DNA from: Candidatus Scalindua sp.
GTDB lineage: Bacteria; Planctomycetota; Brocadiia; Brocadiales; Scalinduaceae
Direction of reading: 5' to 3'
Length of the DNA stretch: 59,589 nucleotides
Assembly (NCBI GenBank): GCA_021776915.1
Contig: JAIQZU010000004.1
Span: 1-59,589 of the forward strand
Part shown: positions 42,652 through 51,151 of the stretch, in pieces
Position numbering within the stretch: position 1 is the stretch's first letter
Layout of the letters: each line of letters begins with the position of its first letter
Translations under genes and position numbers: made by a program
The notes under the pieces: model-generated
What the model was told of the DNA's origin: nothing
The model's input: the letters and a program-made list of their open reading frames with translations, nothing else
Databases searched by the model: none

Positions 42652-42906
42652 ATGCCAAATAATGAATTAACAATTAACTTATCCAAAAAAACACTGGAAG
42701 AGATAAAAAGATATAAGGAGTCTACACATAAGAAGAGTACTGAGGATGCAGTCACTGAATTAATAGAATATGCTCTGACTTTACCTCAGTATTTCAAGGG
42801 TTTTGATTGGGAAAAGGCTGAAGCTGAAGCTGACAAAGAAATTGTTACAGGCCAGACTGAATCTTTCAATACCGTAGAAGACTTCATTTCAGACCTCAAT
42901 AAATGA
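42652..42906 (+). CDS. Antitoxin of a RelBE/ParDE-type pair
   Basis: 84 residues. N-terminal ELTINLSKKTLEEIKRYKES is the strand-helix of a ribbon-helix-helix DNA-binding fold; the C-terminal acidic part (EKAEAEADKEIV, SFNTVEDFISDLNK) is the usual toxin-neutralising tail. Strong GGAGGAA before the ATG. Its stop overlaps the toxin start (ATGA), the classical coupled layout. Likely autorepressor of the pair. Confidence 0.82.
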   Translation: MPNNELTINLSKKTLEEIKRYKESTHKKSTEDAVTELIEYALTLPQYFKGFDWEKAEAEADKEIVTGQTESFNTVEDFISDLNK

Positions 42907-43163
42907 AAATTATTCGTACAGATGCATTTAAGAAAGATTTTAAAAAACTTCCCAAAACAATCCAAGAAAAGTTTGAAAACAAGGTCAAACTGTTTATTTC
43001 CAACATTAAACATCCCTCCCTTAGAGTAAAGAAAATGAAAGGTCATAAAAACAGATGGGAAGCCAGTGTGGATATGTTTTATAGATTCACTTTTGAGATG
43101 CACCAGGATTTCTTTCTCTTCCGTCGAATCGGCCCCCACGATGATGTCTTGAAGAAGCTATAG
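42903..43163 (+). CDS. RelE/ParE-superfamily toxin
   Basis: 86 basic residues with the RelE/ParE/YafQ fold: N-terminal DAFKKDFKKLPKTIQEKFENK helices, then VKKMKGHKNRWEASVDMFYR and TFEMHQDFFLFRRIGPHDDV strands. His-Asp-Asp near the C-terminus and Arg residues in the sheet match mRNA-cleaving members better than gyrase-targeting ones, but this is not certain. Translated from an ATGA overlap with its antitoxin. Confidence 0.82.
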   Translation: MKIIRTDAFKKDFKKLPKTIQEKFENKVKLFISNIKHPSLRVKKMKGHKNRWEASVDMFYRFTFEMHQDFFLFRRIGPHDDVLKKL

Positions 43164-43220
43164 AAATGTGTGGTATATTCCCGGATGATAAGGATAAATG
43201 GGATACGTCCATATTAGAAA

Positions 43221-43358
43221 TTTCAGCTATTTGAGAGTGACGGGGAGATTATAAACACAATTCAGTTAACCCATATTGAGATTAATACAGAGATATCCGA
43301 TAATGAGTTTGTCTTGAATTTACCTGAAGATGTTGAGATTATAGAGCCGTTTAAATAA
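43221..43358 (+). pseudogene. Diverged second copy of the 3' end of lolA
   Basis: 138 bases in frame with, and without gaps against, the end of lolA (42263-42400), including the stop. 13 base differences: mostly synonymous third positions, three conservative amino-acid changes (Tyr/Phe, Ile/Leu, Asp/Glu) and TAG/TAA at the stop. No start, signal peptide or upstream lolA sequence. It looks like the end of another, once functional, lolA allele left by recombination. Confidence 0.85.
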
Positions 43359-43454
43359 TTCTGGACGCAGGTTTACGCAGATTATTAGGATAATGATAAA
43401 ATCTATTTAGAAGTTATATGTATAATATATGCATCAATTAGAAATGAGGACAAA

Positions 43455-44273
43455 ATGGAATTAATTGCGAATAATTCTCTAAAACATGGAATTAAGATAA
43501 TATCAGCATTAACCATTTTCATATTTTTAACTAAGTCAGTATATGCGATTGAAATACCAGATTACTTGAAAAAATGTGTATTAGCTATAGGTACCAGAAA
43601 TTATGATTATAATGAAAGCACTGAGGAACAAAGCATTACTAGAGTTTTCAGGGGTACGGGTGTCTTAATCTGGACTGATAGGTTTATTCTTGTTACGGCA
43701 AAACACGTGGTATTTGAAAATGGCAAAGTAGCTCCTAATTTGTGTTTTTGGGGCAACACTCGAGATGGAAAAGAATTTATGTATTCTTTTTCTGATATCC
43801 AGAATGAATATAAGAATATCAAATGGATTCCACATTCAGATCCTAATATCGATATAGCCGCGTCAATAATAATATTAGACCTTGAGAAGGAGGACTTATC
43901 TTTTGTCGGTCTAAATGGGTTTGAGAATGTAACGGATAAAGAAATAGGATATGACGTATATTGTTTAGGATATCCCTCTGGAATAGGGGCAACAAAAGGT
44001 AGTAATCCAGTAATTAGGAAGGGTATCGTTGCTCACAAAGATAAGGGAAGTAATTTTTTTCACATAGATGCAATAGTATCTGGTGGTAACAGTGGTGGAC
44101 CGGTATTCTTGTATGAAAAGAAAGAAAATATAAGACTATTGGGAATAGTTAGTGCATTTCGACCATTCGTTACTAGTGACGCAAGGTTTTATCATTCTGG
44201 GTTAGGAATAGTTTATACAGCAGAATGTATAAAAGATATCATAGAATCGCCAGAATTTAAAAAGACCTATTAG
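43455..44273 (+). CDS. Trypsin-like serine protease, exported
   Basis: 272 residues with an N-terminal hydrophobic signal (about 14-31). Chymotrypsin-fold triad: His84 in LVTAKHVVF, Asp133 in NIDIAAS and Ser213 in SGGNSGGPVF. No PDZ domain follows, unlike DegP/DegS. The oxyanion loop is intact, so activity is likely. It follows the partial lolA copy; no regulatory partner is obvious. Confidence 0.85.
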   Translation: MELIANNSLKHGIKIISALTIFIFLTKSVYAIEIPDYLKKCVLAIGTRNYDYNESTEEQSITRVFRGTGVLIWTDRFILVTAKHVVFENGKVAPNLCFWGNTRDGKEFMYSFSDIQNEYKNIKWIPHSDPNIDIAASIIILDLEKEDLSFVGLNGFENVTDKEIGYDVYCLGYPSGIGATKGSNPVIRKGIVAHKDKGSNFFHIDAIVSGGNSGGPVFLYEKKENIRLLGIVSAFRPFVTSDARFYHSGLGIVYTAECIKDIIESPEFKKTY

Positions 44274-44386
44274 AGTCAAAAAGGCATGCAAAGGATGCCC
44301 AAAACAGATTAACAGTTTCTTATGGCATTATAAGAATTTTTCTTAATTCCTTAATCTGTCTGATCTGCGTTAATCTGCGTCCTTTT

Positions 44387-45076
44387 TTAGATATATGGAA
44401 TCTTGTCTTCAGATCCCGCATCAGCAAAAGCCTTCAGGCGTTGTGTACAGCTCTGACAGCGACCGCAAGCCATGTCGTTTCTTTCGTAACATGACCAGGT
44501 GAGGTGCAGGGGGGCATTCAATTCAATCCCTTTCTTTACGATCTCAGATTTGTTCATATCCAACAGGGGGGTAACCACTTTTATGTTGGTTGTCGGTTTT
44601 GTCCCCACTTCAACAAGCCTGTTAAAGGCATCATAATATTCTGCCCTGCAATCCGGGTAATCAGGACTATCCTGCTGGACGGCTCCTATATAGACCTTTT
44701 CTGACCTGATGACCTCCGCCCAGGATACGGCGATTGATAATAGATGTGTATTCCTGAATGGTACGTAAGACATTGGGATTTGTCTGTTTGTGCTGTCTTT
44801 GTCTACAGGTATGTCCGGATCAGTGAGGCTGGAACCGCCGATCTTACTTAAATAGTCCAGCTTTGTTGTGAGAATCCTTGCCTCCGGTACTCTGTAATAA
44901 TTTGCAATTGCCCTGAATGATTTATATTCCCGCGATTGAGTACGCTGAGAATATCCAACATGAAGCAGGGCGATGGTGTGTTCCACATTAGCAATTGCAG
45001 TAGTCACACAACTGTCAAGGCCCCCGCTTAAGAGGACTATAGCCAGTCGTTTTATTGATGTATTATTTTCGGTCAT
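44387..45076 (-). CDS. queC: 7-Cyano-7-deazaguanine synthase
   Basis: Converts 7-carboxy-7-deazaguanine to preQ0 with ATP and ammonia, for queuosine in tRNA. PP-loop LLSGGLDSCVT (about residues 15-25); zinc site formed by the cysteines in SCYERNDMACGRCQSCTQR near the C-terminus; FRNTHLLSIAVSWAE and GAVQQDSPDYPDCR between. 229 residues, typical. queE lies just upstream on the same strand; queD and queF are not in view. Confidence 0.95.
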   Translation of the reverse strand: MTENNTSIKRLAIVLLSGGLDSCVTTAIANVEHTIALLHVGYSQRTQSREYKSFRAIANYYRVPEARILTTKLDYLSKIGGSSLTDPDIPVDKDSTNRQIPMSYVPFRNTHLLSIAVSWAEVIRSEKVYIGAVQQDSPDYPDCRAEYYDAFNRLVEVGTKPTTNIKVVTPLLDMNKSEIVKKGIELNAPLHLTWSCYERNDMACGRCQSCTQRLKAFADAGSEDKIPYI

Positions 45077-45162
45077 TTCATCTTTCTAGACAGGATAACA
45101 GGATATACAATATAGTTTTTAATTTAAAATCAGCAACTTAAGCCATTACTGTGGAGAGGCGG

Positions 45163-45184
45163 CCTTGCTTTCGCAAGGAGTCCA
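45163..45184. repeat. Partial trefoil palindrome (one mini-hairpin and linker)
   Basis: CCTTGC-TTTC-GCAAGG followed by AGTCCA. It keeps the 6-bp stem, the TTTC loop and the following A(T/G)TCCA of the full elements, but with a different stem sequence, changed on both sides. The remaining two hairpins are missing. It lies between queC and queE. Confidence 0.6.
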
Positions 45185-45209
45185 ACTTAGCCATTTTTCA
45201 TTTAAATCC

Positions 45210-45866
45210 TCATACACCCCTAGCCTTATCCGGCCAAATATATTTTTGAAGTTGAAGCTGTAAACGTACATCAAGATTGTCCTTTAAAATCCAGCCGGCA
45301 AGGGTCTTTGGTTTCATCTTACCATAAGCAACGCCGAACAATATCTGCGCCCTGTCTGCTAACTTGAATTTTCTGATAATTCGTTTGGCCCACTCATAAT
45401 CCTTTTTAGATGATATTATGAATTTGACCTCATCCCTGACTTTTAGCTTCTCAATATTATTCCAGTCCATTTCCTTGTCCATTCCGCTATCCGGGCATTT
45501 TATATCCATTATCCTGGTCACGGCCTTCGGTAACATGTCTATGTCTATGCTTCCGCCAGTTTCTATGAAAATCTTATAACGGGTCTTCTTTAGAAGATTT
45601 ATTAATTTTGTGACACTATTCTGTAACAGAGGTTCTCCTCCCGTGATACAGACATTCTTACAGCCATACACTTTAATGGTACTTAGGATTTCGTTTACCG
45701 ATATCTCTGTCCCCTCGTCATAAGCATAAGTCGTATCGCAGTACGAACATCTCAGATTGCACCCAGTCAGCCTGACAAAGACGCATGGAATCCCTGCATA
45801 GGAGGATTCGCCCTGAATACTCTTAAATATCTCATTTACATGCAAAATCGGGTTATTCTTGTTCAT
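45210..45866 (-). CDS. queE: 7-Carboxy-7-deazaguanine synthase
   Basis: Radical-SAM enzyme of 7-deazaguanine synthesis. The 4Fe-4S motif Cys36-x3-Cys40-x2-Cys43 (LTGCNLRCSYCDTTYAYD) follows EIFKSIQGESSYAGIPCVFVR; VCITGGEPLLQ and FIETGGSIDI come next. 218 residues from the ATG at 45866; the longer frame to 45938 adds a hydrophobic leader not expected in this enzyme. No good ribosome-binding site is visible. Partner of queC downstream. Confidence 0.93.
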   Translation of the reverse strand: MNKNNPILHVNEIFKSIQGESSYAGIPCVFVRLTGCNLRCSYCDTTYAYDEGTEISVNEILSTIKVYGCKNVCITGGEPLLQNSVTKLINLLKKTRYKIFIETGGSIDIDMLPKAVTRIMDIKCPDSGMDKEMDWNNIEKLKVRDEVKFIISSKKDYEWAKRIIRKFKLADRAQILFGVAYGKMKPKTLAGWILKDNLDVRLQLQLQKYIWPDKARGV

Positions 45867-46041
45867 ATAGTTATTATATAGCCAAAGTAGTGTAAATGCG
45901 TAATCAAGAGGGAAATATGGCAAAACAGGCAAAATCACGACATTTCACGAACATAACATAAGATATCTTATCAGACGTTTAATGGATCCAAAAGAGAAAG
46001 GCGAAAGGTTCGCATTTAATACCTTCCGGCCTGGAGTTTGA

Positions 46042-46710
46042 TTAAGGCTTCTTTCTGAATACCAGGAAATAATGATATGGCATAAACCTGTGTCTTTCTA
46101 TTAAATCAAATCCGATTCTCTCCACATCTTTTATTACTGCACTTTTTGAAACTCTCATATCCATTGGGGGTCCAAACGGTGATTTCTTTTCGGGATCCCA
46201 GTCAATGATGGCTAGTCTGCCGTTGTATTTGAGGTCTTTTCTTATGTTTTCCAGCATTATGAAAGGTTTTTCTAATTCGTGATATGTATTCGCAAGGAAG
46301 ACAAGGTTAAAAAAATCATCCAGAAGTGAGGGGTCTTCAGCATTTCCAAAAACAACTCTGATATTATTCAGCCCCAGTTTCTCTACTTTTTTTGAGATAT
46401 AGTTGACCATCTCTATTTGAATCTCTTCGGCAAAGACCATCCCTTTGTCCCCTACCCTTGAAGCCAGTGGAATAGTGAAATATCCTGAACCCGCCCCTAT
46501 ATCAGCAATCATATCACCGGGACTTATGCGAAGTCTGTCCATAATTTCCTCTGTATCTTGCCAATCCCGGGGTTCTTCAAGCAGGAATATCTTATCAGGT
46601 GGAAAAAGGGGTGCGTGACGCCTTTCAAAGGCTGAAAGCGATGTACAAAAGAGAGGCAGGAAGGTAGTAATAAGTATAAGCAGGGCATATTGACATAGGC
46701 ATTTTGTCAT
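46042..46710 (-). CDS. SAM-dependent methyltransferase with an N-terminal signal sequence
   Basis: About 222 residues. A hydrophobic N-terminus (about 7-26, LLILITTFLPLFC) is followed by ERRHAPLFPP, then a class I methyltransferase domain: motif I MIADIGAGSGYFTIPLA, an acidic residue after GMVFAEEIQ, NLVFLANTYHEL and LAIIDWDPEK. The ATG at 46710 has AAGG upstream. A methyltransferase in the periplasm would lack SAM, so the segment may be a membrane anchor with the domain inside. Substrate unknown. Downstream of the helicase gene. Confidence 0.8.
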   Translation of the reverse strand: MTKCLCQYALLILITTFLPLFCTSLSAFERRHAPLFPPDKIFLLEEPRDWQDTEEIMDRLRISPGDMIADIGAGSGYFTIPLASRVGDKGMVFAEEIQIEMVNYISKKVEKLGLNNIRVVFGNAEDPSLLDDFFNLVFLANTYHELEKPFIMLENIRKDLKYNGRLAIIDWDPEKKSPFGPPMDMRVSKSAVIKDVERIGFDLIERHRFMPYHYFLVFRKKP

Positions 46711-46768
46711 AGATTCTACCTTCAAACCTGTTGCCCCCCCCCTATCACACTTTGAATCAATTTGGTGA

Positions 46769-48358
46769 TTATCTCTTAGACTGCTTCTTTTTAGCCCGAA
46801 CAACTATCGGTCTTTTGCCTTTACCTTCCTTTTTAAATACATGTAAGATTATCTCTGCATCTTCAAAAGGAACTGTTATAAATGAGAATTTATCAAATAT
46901 CTTGACATCATCTATTTTACTCTCTTCAATATTTGTTTTCTGCTTAATCATGGTTACCAGTTTCTTACGCGTCATAGCATCTGATTTGCCAAGCGCCACA
47001 AATAGCCTTGCCGTTCCCTTCTTATCAACAGAAATATCTTTGATTTCAGTGTAACCTTTGCCGCTCAGTTCATCCTGGTAAGAGTGTTTAAGAAGAGCTG
47101 CTATGATATTTTCAGGCTCCTGATCCTCCAGCAGATCCTGAGCCATATTAATGTAATCACCATTTATATCTGATTTAATAATATTCTCAAGTTGTGCCTT
47201 TATCCGTTTTCTCTTGGAATCTATGATGTCTTCTACTTTGGGTATTTTTTCCTTTCTAATCTTAGTCTTGGTCATTCTCTGGATAAACAGAAGGCTTCTA
47301 TATTCTTCCGGTGTAACAAACGTTATGGCAGTGCCCTCTTTGCCTGCTCTTCCGGTCCTTCCTATTCGGTGTACGTAATATTCAGGGTCTTGAGGAAGAG
47401 AATAATTAATCACGTGCGTCAGATCAACGATGTCAATACCTCTTGCAGCAACATCAGTTGCTACCAGGATATTGGTTCTCTTTCTTTTAAATTTATTCAG
47501 GATCGTTTCTCTCTGATACTGCGATATGTCACCATGCAGTGCATCTGCATCGTACCCCCTATCTACAAGACGCCTGCCTATCTTGTCTACGTCAACCTTA
47601 GTCCTGCAGAAAACCAGGCCATAGAATTCATGCTCAATATCTATGATCCTGCATAATGCGTCAAATTTATCAGCAGTCGATACTTCAAAATATATCTGGT
47701 CAGTCAGGTTTGCAGTCAACTGTTCTTTCTTTATTGCTACAAATTCATATTCGCCCATATACTTTTTAGCTATTCTCAATATTTCATTAGGCATTGTGGC
47801 AGAAAACAGCATAGTTCTCTTTTCTTGATTGGTAGATTTCATAATAAGTTCTACATCTTCAAGAAAACCCATATTCAGCATCTCATCCGCTTCGTCCAGC
47901 ACCAAATATGATATATCCCGCAGATCCATGCTTTTCCTTTTGATGTGATCTATCACGCGTCCGGGAGTACCTACTACTATGTCTACCATTTTCTTTAAAC
48001 TTCTGAGTTGTTGATCTATAGACTGGCCTCCATATATAGGCACTATATGTAATTTCTTGCTTCCTTTCAGAGAGTTTAATTCGACTGAAATCTGGATGGC
48101 CAGTTCTCTGGTTGGGGCTAGAATAAGAACCTGAATATTTTTTGCCTTTTCCTTTATCCGTTCAATAATTGGCAGGCCAAAAGCGGCTGTCTTACCGGTA
48201 CCGGTTTGTGCCTGACCAATCAGATCGTTTTCTCCCTTTAGTAGAATAGGAATAGCTTTTTGTTGAATCGGAGTAGGCTCTTCAAATCCCCTTTTCTTCA
48301 GCGCTAATAATGCATTCTCTGATAATCCCAGTTCTTTAAACTTCTTTAATTTCTCCAT
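46769..48358 (-). CDS. DEAD-box RNA helicase with DbpA-type RNA-binding end
   Basis: 529 residues. Q motif (GFEEPTPIQQKAIP), motif I AQTGTGKT, Ia PTRELAIQ, II DEAD, III SAT, IV-VI (VFCRTK, ATDVAARGID, HRIGRTGRAG). The C-terminal region (about 430-515) reads as a DbpA/CsdA RNA-recognition domain (YTEIKDISVDKKGTARLFVALG), ending in a basic KKKQSKR tail. The long linker fits the CsdA/DeaD group in ribosome assembly and cold response. GGAGAG precedes the ATG. Confidence 0.93.
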   Translation of the reverse strand: MEKLKKFKELGLSENALLALKKRGFEEPTPIQQKAIPILLKGENDLIGQAQTGTGKTAAFGLPIIERIKEKAKNIQVLILAPTRELAIQISVELNSLKGSKKLHIVPIYGGQSIDQQLRSLKKMVDIVVGTPGRVIDHIKRKSMDLRDISYLVLDEADEMLNMGFLEDVELIMKSTNQEKRTMLFSATMPNEILRIAKKYMGEYEFVAIKKEQLTANLTDQIYFEVSTADKFDALCRIIDIEHEFYGLVFCRTKVDVDKIGRRLVDRGYDADALHGDISQYQRETILNKFKRKRTNILVATDVAARGIDIVDLTHVINYSLPQDPEYYVHRIGRTGRAGKEGTAITFVTPEEYRSLLFIQRMTKTKIRKEKIPKVEDIIDSKRKRIKAQLENIIKSDINGDYINMAQDLLEDQEPENIIAALLKHSYQDELSGKGYTEIKDISVDKKGTARLFVALGKSDAMTRKKLVTMIKQKTNIEESKIDDVKIFDKFSFITVPFEDAEIILHVFKKEGKGKRPIVVRAKKKQSKR

Positions 48359-48426
48359 AGACTCTCCATAAAAGTATTAACTACCATAACCTAAGCAATA
48401 ATATACTATAAATTGTTTGAGAATAG

Positions 48427-49158
48427 CTATTTAAATTTTCTGACAATGATTACGGATAAATACCCCTTGCCGCTTCTTTTAAGTGAGCTAAGGTCTCTGG
48501 TAATAAACTCATTGTTGAATCCGACATAAGAGGCAAACAGTGAATTGTCAATGAGTTGCATTTCTTCCAGAAGTTCAATCACCTCGTCCAGCTTCTTTGC
48601 CACCTTCATTAGAACGACAGTATCAAAGTTGTTTAGTACAGGACGTAATTCGCTGATATCATTCGAGACGGGTATTATGGCCAGCCTTTCGTCCTGTTCT
48701 ATCATGGGAAAATTAGCCAGACTTGCAGCAGCATTATAAGACGTAATGCCGGGAATTGTGTGGATATTTTGTGAGGGGATAATTTTGGAGAGTTGCTGTA
48801 AAAGATAACAATATGTACTGAATGTTAACGGGTCTCCAATAGTAAGATAAGCTACACTGTTTCCGGATTCTATTTCGTCCTTTATCTCATTCGCAGCATT
48901 TCTCCATGCTGTTTCAAGTTTTGTCTTATCCCTGACCATGGGATAAATCTGCTCAACAATACGTTTCCCTGTTGTAATATCCTTAACAATATCCAACGCC
49001 AGGCTTGATTTCTTAGCATCTGCCCTTGGCGCAAAAATACAATCTACAGACTTTATAATACGAACTGCCTTTAATGTGATTAATTCACTATCTCCGGGAC
49101 CAACTCCAATACCATAGAATTCTCCTGCTTCATTATTCTTATTCACTCGATTCTTCAT
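48427..49158 (-). CDS. cbiL: Precorrin-2/cobalt-factor II C20-methyltransferase
   Basis: Adds the C20 methyl in corrin synthesis. 243 residues. GIGVGPGDSELITLKAVRII, AYLTIGDPLTFSTY and the TIPGITSYNAAASLA block identify the CbiL/CobI group of tetrapyrrole methyltransferases. Its first 20 bases overlap the end of cbiE. Last gene of the cobalamin cluster. The cobalt-dependent (anaerobic) form is inferred from CbiD and CbiX in the same cluster. Confidence 0.9.
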   Translation of the reverse strand: MKNRVNKNNEAGEFYGIGVGPGDSELITLKAVRIIKSVDCIFAPRADAKKSSLALDIVKDITTGKRIVEQIYPMVRDKTKLETAWRNAANEIKDEIESGNSVAYLTIGDPLTFSTYCYLLQQLSKIIPSQNIHTIPGITSYNAAASLANFPMIEQDERLAIIPVSNDISELRPVLNNFDTVVLMKVAKKLDEVIELLEEMQLIDNSLFASYVGFNNEFITRDLSSLKRSGKGYLSVIIVRKFK

Positions 49159-49795
49159 CCAGAATTATAATTACGTTTAAGCCTTTTACCTGTACCTTCA
49201 GCAAAGAAGTTACATCAAATTCACGAATCCTCTCTTTGTCTAAAGAAAGATTTTCACAGACGTATACCTTTCTATCTTTTAAACCTTCATCTAATAATCT
49301 CCTGGCAATAAGTTTCACATTATTAGAATCGTCTGTTAATACTGCAACCTTGTCATGATCCCTAACCCTTCTGATGAGTGCAGCAAGCCTGCCAGTCCGT
49401 CCATGCAAGCTCATGAAGCATGCATCATTCCAGGTCCTGCCTATCCTGGCGAATGCCAACTGAACTGAACTGACGCCTGGAATAACTTCACAATTTTCTA
49501 TCCCTGCTTTGTCAACTATAAGTTTAGCATAACTGAAAAACCCGGGATCACCACTTACAAGGACTACAACACTTTTGCTCCTGCTCAGAGAAATGATTCG
49601 CGTGATAAGCTGTTTGTAATTTCTGTTGAGAGTATACTTAACAGCCTCTGCATCCGCAAATAATGACAATAGCCTCCTGCTTCCAACGAGCACATCAGCA
49701 TCTTTTATGTATTGCGAGGCCTGGACAGTCATAAGCTTCTTTGAACCCGGACCACAGCCTACTATAATAATTTTGTTTACAAGCTTCTTTACCAA
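49139..49795 (-). CDS. cbiE: Cobalt-precorrin-7 C5-methyltransferase
   Basis: Methylates C5 of the corrin ring. 218 residues: IIIVGCGPGSKKLMTVQA, LVSGDPGFFSYAKLIV, EVIPGVSSVQLAFARIG and MSLHGRTGRL are CbiE marks. The CbiT decarboxylase half found fused in CobL is absent, so CbiT must be elsewhere. It overlaps cbiD by 7 bases and cbiL by 20, so the three are translationally coupled. Confidence 0.9.
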   Translation of the reverse strand: MVKKLVNKIIIVGCGPGSKKLMTVQASQYIKDADVLVGSRRLLSLFADAEAVKYTLNRNYKQLITRIISLSRSKSVVVLVSGDPGFFSYAKLIVDKAGIENCEVIPGVSSVQLAFARIGRTWNDACFMSLHGRTGRLAALIRRVRDHDKVAVLTDDSNNVKLIARRLLDEGLKDRKVYVCENLSLDKERIREFDVTSLLKVQVKGLNVIIILDEESSE

Positions 49796-50868
49796 TCCTT
49801 AAAATCCTTAAAACTCTTAGAAACTCCAATAATGTTCTTCCTCATATCAAACAATATTGTTCCGATATTTGCTTTAGATGAAATATACCGTTCAGCCGAT
49901 AATTGAACATCATCTGCAATACGATCAAATACCTGCATAACATTATGTTCCTTTATAATCTCTACCATTCCTTCTACTGTAGAGGAATCGTTAAGTTCTT
50001 TGATAAGTGCTGAACTTATTTTCTCCCTCTTGAATATCTTGACCAGAATATCATTTGCCGGTTTTGACTTTGAGCTGTGCGTATAAAAATCACCACGAAT
50101 CAGTTTTGCCAACTTACCCGGATGTCCGCCAATTATAATATTCTTGAATCCGCGTTTGATTGCTTCATCAAGCATAAAACCAACGAAATTACTCATCTGG
50201 ATTACCTGATATTTTGAAATATTGAAATGCCGGTGGAACCCTGTTTCTCCGATACTTCCGGGAACAAGAACAATTGAATCATGACCGGCCGCCTTTGCGA
50301 CATCCAAACCACACAAAAGCGAAACCTTGAATGAATCCAGAGACATTGGCCTGACAATACCAGTAGTCCCTATAATAGAAATACCATCAACTATGCCCAG
50401 TCGTCCGTTGAATGTCTTTTTCGCTAACTTTTTACCTTCAGGCACGGTTACAGAAACATCTATCCCGCTATGTTTACCAAGAACCTCTTTTAGAGAATTC
50501 CTGATCATAGATCGCGGTACAGGATTTATAGCCGGTTCACCCCGGGAAATTTGCAGTCCCGGTTTTGTAACCAGCCCAACACCATCACCTCCCATGAACC
50601 TTATTCCATTCGCCTCTGACCTTTTGATCCTGACATAGACTTCACAGCCATTTGTTATATCAGGATCGTCTCCGGAGTCTTTACGAACAGCACACTCGGC
50701 ATAATCTTTACCAACTTTGCGATGAATGAGGCTTAATTTTAGTGCAACATTTGACGGTGTTGTCAAGTCTACGGTATCGGGGATTGCTCCCTGAAGGAGT
50801 CCATAAGCAGCGCCTTTCGCCGCACCAGCAGCACAGCTTCCGGTAGTATATCCGTATTTATGTTTCAT
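49789..50868 (-). CDS. cbiD: Cobalt-precorrin-5B C1-methyltransferase
   Basis: C1 methylation in the anaerobic cobalamin route. 359 residues with the family start KHKYGYTTGSCAAGAAKGA, AVRKDSGDDPDITNG, GGDGVGLVTKPGLQISRGEPAINPVP (given here as known family blocks, split by small gaps) and IIGGHPGKLAKLIRGDF. CbiD is specific to the cobalt-early pathway, which fits an anaerobe. Its ATG lies 1 base after the stop of the HicA-like gene. Confidence 0.94.
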   Translation of the reverse strand: MKHKYGYTTGSCAAGAAKGAAYGLLQGAIPDTVDLTTPSNVALKLSLIHRKVGKDYAECAVRKDSGDDPDITNGCEVYVRIKRSEANGIRFMGGDGVGLVTKPGLQISRGEPAINPVPRSMIRNSLKEVLGKHSGIDVSVTVPEGKKLAKKTFNGRLGIVDGISIIGTTGIVRPMSLDSFKVSLLCGLDVAKAAGHDSIVLVPGSIGETGFHRHFNISKYQVIQMSNFVGFMLDEAIKRGFKNIIIGGHPGKLAKLIRGDFYTHSSKSKPANDILVKIFKREKISSALIKELNDSSTVEGMVEIIKEHNVMQVFDRIADDVQLSAERYISSKANIGTILFDMRKNIIGVSKSFKDFKDW

Positions 50869-50869
50869 T

Positions 50870-51151
50870 TTATTTACTTCTTTCAGCTATAATTTCTTGA
50901 TATCCCTTCTTCGTTAAATCACATTTAAGCAAATTATCAAATTCCTCTAATGTCAATTTAAGCTGATTTGCCATTGATTTGTATGTCTTTGACGGTATTG
51001 ATTTTCTTCCTTTTGGTACCGTAATTCTACAAGCTTTTTTGCCCTCAAACTTGAACCAACCATTTAGCTCTTTTCCTGATCTAAAACTAATTTCCAATTT
51101 GTTTTCACAGCATGTTTTGACATCTCGTGTGTTATACTCAGAATTTCTCAT
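50870..51151 (-). CDS. HicA-like toxin, candidate
   Basis: 93 residues. RSGKELNGWFKFEGKKACRI followed by TVPKGRKSIPSKTYKSMANQ and LKLTLEEFDNLLKC recalls the HicA dsRBD-like layout (strand-strand-V-P-x6-P-x-T-helix), in a long divergent version. The catalytic His of classical HicA is not evident. Start shared with the upstream stop (51151), so it is coupled to its likely partner. It sits inside the cobalamin cluster, directly before cbiD. It could also be an unrelated small protein. Confidence 0.5.
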   Translation of the reverse strand: MRNSEYNTRDVKTCCENKLEISFRSGKELNGWFKFEGKKACRITVPKGRKSIPSKTYKSMANQLKLTLEEFDNLLKCDLTKKGYQEIIAERSK

